NCBI GenBank assembly: GCA_947496865.1
Contig: CANMEE010000002.1
Span: forward strand, 1,261,825 to 1,325,824
DNA: 64,000 nt
Direction of reading: 5' to 3'
Source: an uncultured Sphingomonadaceae bacterium
GTDB taxonomy: Bacteria > Pseudomonadota > Alphaproteobacteria > Sphingomonadales > Sphingomonadaceae
The notes under the pieces were generated by a model that saw nothing but the letters and a program-made list of their open reading frames with translations, ran no database searches and was not told the origin of the DNA. Shown here one piece after another: positions 40,341-47,977 of the stretch (position 1 is its first letter; the number at the start of each line of letters is the position of its first letter). Position numbers and translations under genes: made by a program.

Positions 40341-41384
40341 TTAGCTAACTTGCCCACCGGTGATTGGTATATCGCCTTTTGCCTCGACCGAAACAGTGCG
40401 ACCGGTGCGCTTTGACAGTGCGTCCAGCCAAGTCTGGCTTTGATTGAGTTTCGCAGCAATCGCCGGATGCGCATCGAGCCGCATTGCGCCAGTTCCGTGG
40501 GTTCGTTCCGCCTGCCGCAACAGTGCGAGGGCCGCGCTCAACACCTTATCTGCCTGCACCACTTCCAGAACTGAAGGGCCCGTCTTGCGGGCAACAACCT
40601 GCATCAAGCCAAAGCCATTTATCGCTGTTCGCTCGCATTTTCCGGTCATATGCTTATCAAATATCGTGGAAACTTCGGTCCGCTCTGCTTTCGCTTCCAG
40701 GGTTGGAAAATCCACACCAATGGAACCGCCAATATCAAAGCGCGTCAAAGCCCGCGCCACCGCCTTGGCGGCGCGTTTCGCTAACTCATAGGACGAAAGG
40801 GGGCCGTCCACATCGATCACCGTCATTGCTGGCGTGAGGGAGACCAGCAGGCTACCGCCATCAAAATCTATCTGGCCGGTTTCGGCTTCTTCCATGGCTT
40901 CGTTCCAACCAACAGCCGCGAGCATATCCGGTTCATGCGCTTGCACTGTCCGGACCGGTCCGCCGCTTGCTTGGACAATATCCAAAAGGCTCGGACCCGT
41001 CTCTAGCGCGCTATCGTCGGCTGCTAGCCGTGCTTTGGCCCGTTTCGACTGCCCGCCCTTTTCGTCCAAGGCTTCGCGTACAATTTCCACTCGCACCGTC
41101 GCACCTTCGGTCAATCCTTTGGGCAACGGTTGCAACAAGCATTGCTCGCCGCTTTCCAGCGTTACGATACCGGATCGTCCGGCCACCCATTGCTCGGTAA
41201 ATTGCGCGTCGATGAGTGAGCCCAGTCGCGCGCCATCCCGATCGCGCTCGACCCGGACCGCGACCAGCTCGCCATCCGCGATGCGCAGCGCTCGGTTCTC
41301 ACCGATACCGGCTTCATAGAGCCAGCCATTTTGGAAATCAGCCAACAGGGTAGCCCGAGGAAATAAGCAGATTGCGGGTCTCAT
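40341..41384 (-). CDS. Short ribonuclease E/G-family protein
   Basis: About 340 residues, against some 490 for RNase G, so this is the compact form. It keeps an S1-like N-terminal part (LVAVRVERDRDGARLGSLIDAQFTEQWVAGRSGIVTLESG) and the catalytic-domain segments AMTVIDVDGPLSSYELAKRAAKAVARALTRFDIGGSIGVDFPTLEAKAERTEV, where RNase E has DVNTG...DLGGIIVIDFxxM. The zinc-link CPxC motif and C-terminal scaffold are absent. It probably cleaves or matures RNA. The start is uncertain: ATG at 41384 inside maf, or TTG at 41346 (LADFQNGW), which starts nearer the domain. It lies in the conserved infA-maf-rng order, but yacG, often next, is missing. Confidence 0.78.
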   Translation of the reverse strand: MRPAICLFPRATLLADFQNGWLYEAGIGENRALRIADGELVAVRVERDRDGARLGSLIDAQFTEQWVAGRSGIVTLESGEQCLLQPLPKGLTEGATVRVEIVREALDEKGGQSKRAKARLAADDSALETGPSLLDIVQASGGPVRTVQAHEPDMLAAVGWNEAMEEAETGQIDFDGGSLLVSLTPAMTVIDVDGPLSSYELAKRAAKAVARALTRFDIGGSIGVDFPTLEAKAERTEVSTIFDKHMTGKCERTAINGFGLMQVVARKTGPSVLEVVQADKVLSAALALLRQAERTHGTGAMRLDAHPAIAAKLNQSQTWLDALSKRTGRTVSVEAKGDIPITGGQVS

Positions 41385-41907
41385 AAAGCGGTAGCCCCAT
41401 GATCCCGCTGAAACTGCCGCTGATCGAAATCACAAAGGCTTCGGCAAGGCCCTGGATGGCATAGCCACCGGCTTTGCCCTGCCCTTCGCCCGATTTTATA
41501 TAATTCTCGATCTCTGTATCGTCGAAACGCTTGAACTTGATGGTGCTATCGGACAGTTTCGTACGGGCGGTGCCATCTGCCGCGATGATGCAGACCGCCG
41601 ACATCGTATGATGCCGCCGGCCGCCCATAAGTTTCAGAAACTGCCGCTGTTCAGCGTCATTTTCCGCCTTGCCCAATATCCGTCTGCCGACCGCAACAAT
41701 AGTGTCACCAGCGATCAATATTTCATCGTCGGCGCGCTCAACCGCGGCGGCTTTTTCCTGCGCCATACGCAGTACATAGTCGCGCGGAAGCTCTGCCTTT
41801 AACGGCGTTTCATCAATATCGGGAGATATGATCCGGTTAGGCTTCACACCGAGCCGACCGAGCAATTCCAGCCTTCGCGGGCTGGATGAGGCGAGGACGA
41901 GTTTCAT
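41338..41907 (-). CDS. maf: Maf family nucleoside triphosphate pyrophosphatase
   Basis: 189 residues. Motifs: LVLASSSPRRLELLGRLGV at the N-terminus, PDIDETPLKAELPRDYVLRMAQEKA, ILIAGDTIVAVGRRILGKAEN with the metal-binding Asp, and GEGQGKAGGYAIQGLAEAFV near residue 147. Maf proteins hydrolyse dTTP/UTP or modified nucleotides to monophosphates, a house-cleaning activity. The 3' end overlaps the RNase E/G gene. It lies 111 bases after infA on the same strand. Confidence 0.95.
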   Translation of the reverse strand: MKLVLASSSPRRLELLGRLGVKPNRIISPDIDETPLKAELPRDYVLRMAQEKAAAVERADDEILIAGDTIVAVGRRILGKAENDAEQRQFLKLMGGRRHHTMSAVCIIAADGTARTKLSDSTIKFKRFDDTEIENYIKSGEGQGKAGGYAIQGLAEAFVISISGSFSGIMGLPLYETRNLLISSGYPVG

Positions 41908-41985
41908 CTATTTCGCAAGCCTCCAATCCATTCGGGCCGAGCCAGTCGAAGCCATTGCCTCTCATTCACACTCAGCCTGAAAATG

Positions 41986-42012
41986 TCCTGCGACAGGCTC
42001 AGGACGAACGGA
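41986..42012. repeat. Copy of the GACAGGCTCAGGACGAACGG repeat
   Basis: GCGACAGGCTCAGGACGAACGG preceded by GTCCT makes a short hairpin (GTCCT...AGGAC). The same family appears before cobS. It is a dispersed intergenic repeat seen in many sphingomonads, located between infA and maf. Confidence 0.55.
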
Positions 42013-42018
42013 ATTTCT

Positions 42019-42237
42019 CTACTTAAACCGGTAAGTGATACGACCCTTGGTCAGGTCATAAGGCGTCAGTTCCACGAGCACTTCATCACCCACCAGCACA
42101 CGGATGCGGTTTTTGCGCATCTTGCCAGCGGTGTGACCCAGAACTTCATGGCCGTTTTCCAATTCGACCCGGAACATCGCGTTGGGGAGTAATTCGCGGA
42201 TCATCCCCTTCATTTCTAATAATTCTTCTTTTGCCAT
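42019..42237 (-). CDS. infA: Translation initiation factor IF-1
   Basis: 72 residues, the exact usual length. The S1/OB-fold sequence [72 protein letters not shown] is diagnostic in its parts ([18 protein letters not shown]). IF-1 binds the ribosomal A site during initiation. It leads the infA-maf-RNase E/G group. The 218-base divergent region to the next TonB receptor contains a near-perfect palindrome at 42323-42341. Confidence 0.98.
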   Translation of the reverse strand: MAKEELLEMKGMIRELLPNAMFRVELENGHEVLGHTAGKMRKNRIRVLVGDEVLVELTPYDLTKGRITYRFK

Positions 42238-42322
42238 TCGGCTTTACTTTATCCCTATTGATTCGTTGATTTTTCGTCGTGTTGCGGTGCGCCATAAACC
42301 CAATTTCCACAAAAGGGAAGGA

Positions 42323-42341
42323 TTTGCTGCCCGGCAACAAA
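42323..42341. promoter_or_regulatory. Near-perfect palindrome in the infA/TonB-receptor divergent region
   Basis: TTTGCTGCC-CGGCAACAAA has one mismatch over 9-10 bp arms. It lies 86 bases from the infA start and 114 from the receptor start, so it could be an operator for either. No known regulator box was recognised. The rest of the 218-base gap shows nothing else I can support. Confidence 0.35.
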
Positions 42342-42455
42342 TAGCCGCGCTATGGCCTTGCGACAAATTATTACAAACATTTGATTGAGCATTTCAGGCC
42401 TGCACGGCATTTTGACCATGTCTCCCCCAACGCCTGAAGCGATTAGAGCGATAGT

Positions 42456-45026
42456 ATGATTAAGTCTTCCCCCCAGTTTTTCGGGGCCAACCTGTTGGTC
42501 CTTTCCTTCATAATTACGCTTCCAGCACATGCCCAATCCAATGACGACGGCTTCGAAAATGAGGATATTATTGTAACGGCCGAACGCCTGCGGGGGTCGG
42601 TGATTACAGAAGTTCCGCCAATAGTGGAGCTGGATGCCGATGACGTTGCCAGCTATGGCGTATCATCCATCGAGGATCTGGTTGGCGAGCTGTCATCGCA
42701 AACCAGTTCTAATCGCGGACGCGGTAGCGGGCGTCCCATTGTTCTGATCAATGGCCAGCGTACATCGGGCTTTCGTGATATCCGCGATTTACCGCCAGAA
42801 GCGATTAAAAGCGTGCAGGTTTTCCCCGAAGAGGTCGCACTGCAATATGGCTATGCGCCGGATGAGCGCGTGATTAACTTCATCCTGCAAGACGATTATA
42901 CTGGGTTTAGCGCCGAGGCTGAATATGGTGTTCCAACCCGCGGTGATCAGGGCAAGGCCGAGCTAGAATCGACACTCACCCGCATTGGCAAAAATAGCCG
43001 GTTAAACCTGAATATCGAATATGAAACACAGACAGCCATTACAGAAGCAGAACGGGGTATCGTTCAGGATGCTGCTGGTGATCTGGTCAATCTGGGCAAC
43101 TTCCGGACATTGAGCGCCCCATCGGATAATGTCGAATTTAATGCCAATTATAGTCGAACCTTTGCCGATGGCATGTCGCTGTCGTTCAACGGTGGATATG
43201 TTTACGACAAGTCCCGTTCGCTGTTGGGGCTGGCCAGCGGTACGCTGGATATTCCCGCAACCAGCCCTTTCGCGCAATCCGCCACGGACGAAAACCTGTT
43301 TCGCTATTTTACCCAATTTGATCCGCTGCGCAAAACGGTCGAGACCAACACATTTCAGGGCGGCGCGGTGCTGAACGGTACACTGTCCGAGTGGCGTTGG
43401 TCGCTAACCGCTGATTATGCGCGGGAACAAACCGAAACGACGACCGACAATAGCGGAGATATCAGCGCGCTGCAGGCGGCAATTAATGCAGGGACCGCCG
43501 ACCCGTTTGCGACAGATTTCGGTACCCTGCTGTCTCCTCCGGTCGTGGACGAGGCGCGGTCCATCAGCAACACGCTCGATAGCTTGGCGACTATATCTGG
43601 CACGCTGCTCAACCTGCCGTCTGGTTCGGTCACTACGACATTGCGCGGCGGCTATAATCGGCAGGATCTCGATAGCAGCGACAATACTGACGGGGTTAGC
43701 ACGATCAGCAGTTTGGGGCGGGACAATTTCAATGCCGGTGTCAATATTGACATTCCTATCGCTAAGGAAAATATCGATGTTGTCGAAGCCATTGGTGAGC
43801 TGTCGATTAACGGCAATTTCAGTTATAGTGAACTATCCGATTTTGGCGGTCTGATCGAATTTGGCATTGGTTTGAATTGGGAGCCTGTCGACGGCCTGAT
43901 CTTTACAGCTTCCGCCATTGGTGAAGAAGCCGCCCCGACAATCCAACAGCTTGGAAATCCGATCATTGTCACTCCCAATGTCACCAGCTTCGATTTCACC
44001 AATGGCGAAACCGTTCTAGCCAGCATAACCACTGGCGGTAATCTGAACCTGCCTGCAGAAACACGGCGGGATATCAAACTGGCCCTCAATTACAGCCCGA
44101 AATGGTTGGATGGCATGACGTTTCTAAGCGAGTATATTCGTAATAATAGCAAGAATGTTGCCTCTGACTTTCCATTGCTAACCGAGGAAATTGAAGCCGC
44201 ATTCCCCGATCGCGTGACGCGTGACAATACTGGCCGTTTGATCGCTATCGACCAGCGTCCGGTCAACTACAGCAATGTCCGCAGCGAGAGCCTGCGTTAT
44301 GGACTGGAATTTTCGAAACGATTTGGTCAACGGCGCGGAGGTCGTGGATTAAGAGGGGCAGGCGCTGGTAGGCCAAGCGCGAGCGATGGCAGATCACCAC
44401 CCGATGATGCTCGTCCTCCACGCGATGGACCGCCACCAGAAGGCGGTCGCGAGTCCAGCCGGTCCGAAGCCGGGCCGACCAGCGCAGAACGATCTGGCAC
44501 GCGGGCCGACAGACCGCCGCGCGGTAGCGGCAGACCGGGCCGGCGTGGCGGTCGTTGGCGCCTATCCGCCTATCATACCGTTCACCTGGACGAGCGCATA
44601 TTGATTCGACCCGGCGTCGAAGAGCTGGACTTGCTCAATGGTTCGGCGATCGGGTCGACCGGAGGCCAACCCCGCCACGAATTTGAACTGGTAGGCGGTT
44701 GGTTTAATAACGGTATCGGATTCCGGATTCGTGGCGAACATCAAACCGCCACGCGTGTCGATGGCGGCCTGACCACCTCGGATCTTCGCTTTTCCGACCT
44801 GACAACGCTCAATCTGCGCGCCTTCATCAACCTTGATAACCGGGGTAACCTGACAGAGCGATTGAAGTTTCTGAAAGGCAGCAGGATCGCCTTTCGCATC
44901 GACAATGTCTTCGACGATATTCAGGGTGTCCGAGACAGCGATGGGTTGGTTCCGCTTAGCTATCAGCCCGGTTTCGTCGATCCGACTGGCCGCTATGTCG
45001 AAGTGAGTTTTCGCAAGCGTTTTTAG
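42456..45026 (+). CDS. TonB-dependent receptor with an Arg/Gly/Pro-rich insertion (856 aa)
   Basis: A signal-like N-terminus ends near THAQ/PAHAQSND. NEDIIVTAERLRG is the TonB-box region, followed by a plug with RGRGSGRPIVLINGQRTSGFRDIRDLPPEAIKSVQVFPEEVALQYGYAPDERVINFIL. The plug's RxxP.VLINGxR form is that of sphingomonad receptors of unknown ligand. The barrel ends ...GRYVEVSFRKRF with a final Phe. Between about residues 627 and 698 is a low-complexity stretch rich in Arg, Gly, Pro, Ser and Asp (e.g. RRGGRGLRGAG, PRDGPPPEGG). Its placement between barrel strands suggests an extracellular or periplasmic loop. No partner gene is adjacent. Confidence 0.82.
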   Translation: MIKSSPQFFGANLLVLSFIITLPAHAQSNDDGFENEDIIVTAERLRGSVITEVPPIVELDADDVASYGVSSIEDLVGELSSQTSSNRGRGSGRPIVLINGQRTSGFRDIRDLPPEAIKSVQVFPEEVALQYGYAPDERVINFILQDDYTGFSAEAEYGVPTRGDQGKAELESTLTRIGKNSRLNLNIEYETQTAITEAERGIVQDAAGDLVNLGNFRTLSAPSDNVEFNANYSRTFADGMSLSFNGGYVYDKSRSLLGLASGTLDIPATSPFAQSATDENLFRYFTQFDPLRKTVETNTFQGGAVLNGTLSEWRWSLTADYAREQTETTTDNSGDISALQAAINAGTADPFATDFGTLLSPPVVDEARSISNTLDSLATISGTLLNLPSGSVTTTLRGGYNRQDLDSSDNTDGVSTISSLGRDNFNAGVNIDIPIAKENIDVVEAIGELSINGNFSYSELSDFGGLIEFGIGLNWEPVDGLIFTASAIGEEAAPTIQQLGNPIIVTPNVTSFDFTNGETVLASITTGGNLNLPAETRRDIKLALNYSPKWLDGMTFLSEYIRNNSKNVASDFPLLTEEIEAAFPDRVTRDNTGRLIAIDQRPVNYSNVRSESLRYGLEFSKRFGQRRGGRGLRGAGAGRPSASDGRSPPDDARPPRDGPPPEGGRESSRSEAGPTSAERSGTRADRPPRGSGRPGRRGGRWRLSAYHTVHLDERILIRPGVEELDLLNGSAIGSTGGQPRHEFELVGGWFNNGIGFRIRGEHQTATRVDGGLTTSDLRFSDLTTLNLRAFINLDNRGNLTERLKFLKGSRIAFRIDNVFDDIQGVRDSDGLVPLSYQPGFVDPTGRYVEVSFRKRF

Positions 45027-45089
45027 GTTCGCGATTTGGTGGACCATGGCATCGCATCCATTCCCCGCAATCAAAAGATAATATGGGCG

Positions 45090-45103
45090 GTGATCTACAT
45101 CAC
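45090..45103. promoter_or_regulatory. CRP/FNR-type palindrome (GTGA-N6-TCAC)
   Basis: GTGATCTACATCAC is a perfect-armed inverted repeat centred about 56 bases before the ATG at 45153. It matches the GTGA-N6-TCAC core of CRP boxes and, equally, TGAT-N4-ATCA of FNR/FixK boxes. It could control the small membrane protein downstream. Confidence 0.45.
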
Positions 45104-45152
45104 TTACGCAGCAAAACTACCAGTTATCACCTCAGCTTCAAAGGGGGAATAT

Positions 45153-45596
45153 ATGCGATATCTTACTGTTATTATTGGAGCTTTTGTGATGGTGGCAGTT
45201 TCGCAACCAGCAGAAGCACGGAAACGTGGAACGACCAATCAAGAAATAGCTTTGGTCGAAAATCTGCCAGATACCGAGGAATATCAGATTGAGGGCAGCT
45301 ATGTTGATGTCGGATATATGTATGAGTCCACCAGCCTTTGGTTCATACCGCTTTGGGCCGAGGCAACAACCGAAACATTCGTCCTCTACACCGAAACAGA
45401 AGACGGTTATTCCTATCTACCGCTCGATGAGGTCGAATTGTCGCAGTTAAAAGCGACTTTAGGTTCGGATCCTACCGAAGGATATAGCTTTTCCAGATGG
45501 AAACATATGTGGGGCGTATTTCCGGCCGGCTTGCTGATTCTATGGGGCATATATTCAACCCTGTTCGGTAAGAAAGACGACGAGGAAGAAGCCTAA
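45153..45596 (+). CDS. Small exported/membrane hypothetical protein
   Basis: 147 residues from the ATG at 45153 (MRYLTVIIGAFVMVAVSQPAEA signal peptide); AAGGGGGAATAT provides the ribosome-binding site. The track's start at 45036 lacks one. The mature part is short and acidic-aromatic (SYVDVGYMYESTSLWFIPLWAEATTETFVLYTET), with a C-terminal membrane helix MWGVFPAGLLILWGIYSTLF and a charged tail KKDDEEEA. The layout suggests a periplasmic domain held in the inner membrane. I do not recognise the family. The GTGA-N6-TCAC palindrome upstream suggests regulation by a CRP/FNR-like protein. Confidence 0.68.
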   Translation: MRYLTVIIGAFVMVAVSQPAEARKRGTTNQEIALVENLPDTEEYQIEGSYVDVGYMYESTSLWFIPLWAEATTETFVLYTETEDGYSYLPLDEVELSQLKATLGSDPTEGYSFSRWKHMWGVFPAGLLILWGIYSTLFGKKDDEEEA

Positions 45597-45627
45597 ACCA
45601 AGCTCTGGCTTTAACCTTCATTTTTGG

Positions 45628-45663
45628 AAGCGCCCCGCAAAGTCGTTTTGAGGGGCCTTTCCT
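45628..45663 (+). terminator. Possible terminator after the small membrane protein
   Basis: GCCCC...GGGGC around a roughly 16-base loop, followed by CTTTCCT. The stem is short and the T-run is interrupted, so termination is only plausible. Confidence 0.4.
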
Positions 45664-45733
45664 AATGCTGCGTGATATGTTGAGCAGCGTGTTCATCCTG
45701 TCAATTTTGTCGAAATCCTGCCGTGAACGCGGC

Positions 45734-46609
45734 TCAATTGACCAAGTGCAGCTTCCGTAAAACCCGCCAGCTCAGGGCCTTTGCCTTATTCTGTTCGGGG
45801 AAGCGGCCCGGCGCATCAGGGTTCATACCCCAACCGCGGAGCAGATGATTAAACGCACGGGCATCGGCCTCGGCAAAACTCCAGTCGGACCGCCACGTAA
45901 TCGAGAGCGAAATGCTAGACTCTGGACCATTTTTGACAAAATGCGGTGCCATCACGGGCACGAAAATCGCCTTTCCCGATGTCAAAGGATAAGCCTTTCC
46001 TTGTTCGGCAAAGCTGTCCTGCCAAACCAAATTGCGCGGTCCTCCGGTATGATAGGATTCATGCGCTGAAGCTGGAGCAAAACGTTCATCCCCGGCGGGA
46101 AAGACTGTCATAGTCTTCTCGCCGCGCAGCTGCAGCAGAATGTTATGCTCCGGATCGAAATGATAAGGCGTCATTGCGTTGGGTGATGAGACAAAGATGA
46201 AACCCTGAGGCCTCAACATCTTGCCGGTTTTGCTTTCTAATATCGGTTTGATCTCGGCGAGCAAAGATAATAGCAGCGCCCCATATTCCGGAACCTGCTC
46301 GATATTCTTCAGCACCGCCCAGCTGGCCGAATTTTCGATCATCAAAATCGTATCAGCGATCGACATGCCATTATCAGGCACGTCTTTCGGGTCAATTCCC
46401 ACCGGCAAGTCGCCGGGATTATATTCGACGCTGGCTTTAGGCAATGCCGTCCCCAGCTTGGCCAATGATTCTAACGTGAGCAATTTGTTCGCCGCCATAT
46501 TGTGATCTAACACTTGAGGCTTTTCAGGATAGCAGGCCGCAAATTGCTGTCGCATATCATGCCCGAATACCTGCCTGCTAAAAGCATCTTTACTAGCAAT
46601 CTGGTTCAT
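45734..46609 (-). CDS. Cupin-8/JmjC-like Fe(II)/2-oxoglutarate-type oxygenase
   Basis: 291 residues. The cupin fold has the iron-ligand motif AMTPYHFDPEHNILLQLRGEKTMTVFP near residue 155 (HxD) and the distal histidine in FVPVMAPHFVKN near 228. These are features of the Cupin_8 (JmjC) family that hydroxylates protein or small-molecule substrates. Its start overlaps the stop of the acyltransferase gene by 4 bases, so the two are coupled. No substrate is evident. Cysteine and aromatic content are ordinary. Confidence 0.8.
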   Translation of the reverse strand: MNQIASKDAFSRQVFGHDMRQQFAACYPEKPQVLDHNMAANKLLTLESLAKLGTALPKASVEYNPGDLPVGIDPKDVPDNGMSIADTILMIENSASWAVLKNIEQVPEYGALLLSLLAEIKPILESKTGKMLRPQGFIFVSSPNAMTPYHFDPEHNILLQLRGEKTMTVFPAGDERFAPASAHESYHTGGPRNLVWQDSFAEQGKAYPLTSGKAIFVPVMAPHFVKNGPESSISLSITWRSDWSFAEADARAFNHLLRGWGMNPDAPGRFPEQNKAKALSWRVLRKLHLVN

Positions 46610-47823
46610 CGCTGTGCCTGCATAATATCGATTATTTCGCGTTTCTTGATATTGGCCATCAGGTCTTCCCCGAGACGCACACCGCGAAACATAGCGGTGC
46701 GCGAAAGGCCTTTAAGTTCAATAGAAAAGCGACCGATATGCCGGCGTCCGGACCATAAGCTGTCGATCATCGGATGATCTTCGGCCGCACAGCTGTCCAT
46801 CCAGTCAATACTCGGTTGCTCGAGGATTTTAAGATTTTCCAGTTGCAGCAACACCCCGGGAGAAAAACGGGAATAATCATCGTCAAACGCCGTTTTGAAG
46901 GAGAAGCTTCCCGGTGCAGAATGAAAGTTCACCAGCATCGCTAGCGGCTTCCCATCCAGCCGCAGGTCATGACGTTCCAGTTGGCCTGCTGCCGCCGCTT
47001 CGACCAACGCGTCGCCAAAAAATCCGCGGGTATCGTCAGAACAATCGAGCGCAGAACCCTCCTGCCCCTTCCAACTCCGCCGTTCCAGTTTCAGGAAATC
47101 ATCAGTCCATGCGTCCAAGCCGGCATCGTCTTTATGGTGCGCAAATTTGAGAGCACCCATTTCCGCCAGTCGCTTGGCTTGGCGACGCAGCTCTTTGCGT
47201 TTCTTGGATCTGACGGTTTTGGCATAATAACTGTCGGCGTCCAGATTGCTTTCGAGCAGCGCCCGGGCCTCGCTATGAACCAGATCACAACGGCGCTGTT
47301 GCCGCGCGCAAACGGAACGCAAAGCCTGATCGAGTGGCCCGCCAACTGTGAGTCCTCTTACGTGGAAAAAGCCCGGCCAGTTTTTGGTGTCGAGCTCTTT
47401 GAACAAAGCAGTCCAGAATTGGTTCTCAAACCCGATGCGCACGAGCGGCGTTCCAAGGAAACTGTTGTGATGGGTCCAATTCTGGACAAATGGCACTGGC
47501 CAGCGGCCAAATTGCCGGGATGGCCCCACTGGCATCAATCCCAATAGATCCGATTTATGCGGCACACCCGCCCAAAAGAGAAAAAGGCTCAGTTCGGGGT
47601 GGGTACTGAAATATTGCAGCGCCGGGTTCAGCAGATAATGCTCGTAAAAAACATTAGGCTCTGCAGCGTTGCGAGCAAGCTTTTGCCATGACGGAAGCAA
47701 ATTATCGCCGATCGTGGCAATAGGCACCAACTCGGCTGACGCAGAGCTATTCAGACATACGCGATCAGCGGTTTCATAGTAAACCGCCTCGTCACTTTGG
47801 GTGTGGAACCCACCTACATCCAT
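46606..47823 (-). CDS. GNAT acyltransferase, FemAB/BioF2-like (Acetyltransf_6)
   Basis: 405 residues with two GNAT-like modules. Recognisable segments: KTVRSKKRKELRRQAKRLAEMGALKF (the basic helix common in Acetyltransf_6), FKTAFDDDYSRFSPGVLLQLENLKI (acyl-CoA binding region and ARxxxPG-like turn), and DWMDSCAAEDHPMIDSLWSGRRHIGRF. Family members include CelD/FemX-type enzymes for exopolysaccharide or peptidoglycan work. With the cupin-8 gene it forms a two-gene set. The substrate is unknown. The first residues (MDVGGFHTQ) suit the start, and no signal peptide is seen. Confidence 0.8.
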   Translation of the reverse strand: MDVGGFHTQSDEAVYYETADRVCLNSSASAELVPIATIGDNLLPSWQKLARNAAEPNVFYEHYLLNPALQYFSTHPELSLFLFWAGVPHKSDLLGLMPVGPSRQFGRWPVPFVQNWTHHNSFLGTPLVRIGFENQFWTALFKELDTKNWPGFFHVRGLTVGGPLDQALRSVCARQQRRCDLVHSEARALLESNLDADSYYAKTVRSKKRKELRRQAKRLAEMGALKFAHHKDDAGLDAWTDDFLKLERRSWKGQEGSALDCSDDTRGFFGDALVEAAAAGQLERHDLRLDGKPLAMLVNFHSAPGSFSFKTAFDDDYSRFSPGVLLQLENLKILEQPSIDWMDSCAAEDHPMIDSLWSGRRHIGRFSIELKGLSRTAMFRGVRLGEDLMANIKKREIIDIMQAQR

Positions 47824-47920
47824 ATCGCCATCCTCTTTAGCTTGAGGAATTTGCTAGCAAAAATAGGGTAATAACCAATTAACGACGGCAAATTGACGGA
47901 TCAGCAAAGTGGTTTCCAAA

Positions 47921-47952
47921 GAAAACCCCGCCGGAATTGCTTCCAGCGGGGT
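47921..47952 (-). terminator. Intrinsic terminator of hppA
   Basis: Read on the minus strand, ACCCCGC and GCGGGGT pair across a 14-base loop, followed by TTTTC. It lies 26 bases after the hppA stop. A CTTTG on the opposite flank gives weak activity for the other direction. Confidence 0.75.
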
Positions 47953-47977
47953 CTTTGAGGCCAATATATGATTTGGC

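Noticed and set aside
40190-40474. 94-aa minus-strand ORF, considered as a yacG remnant
   Set aside because: It has none of the YacG cysteine pairs, half lies antisense or out of frame in the RNase E/G gene, and the rest is repeat DNA.
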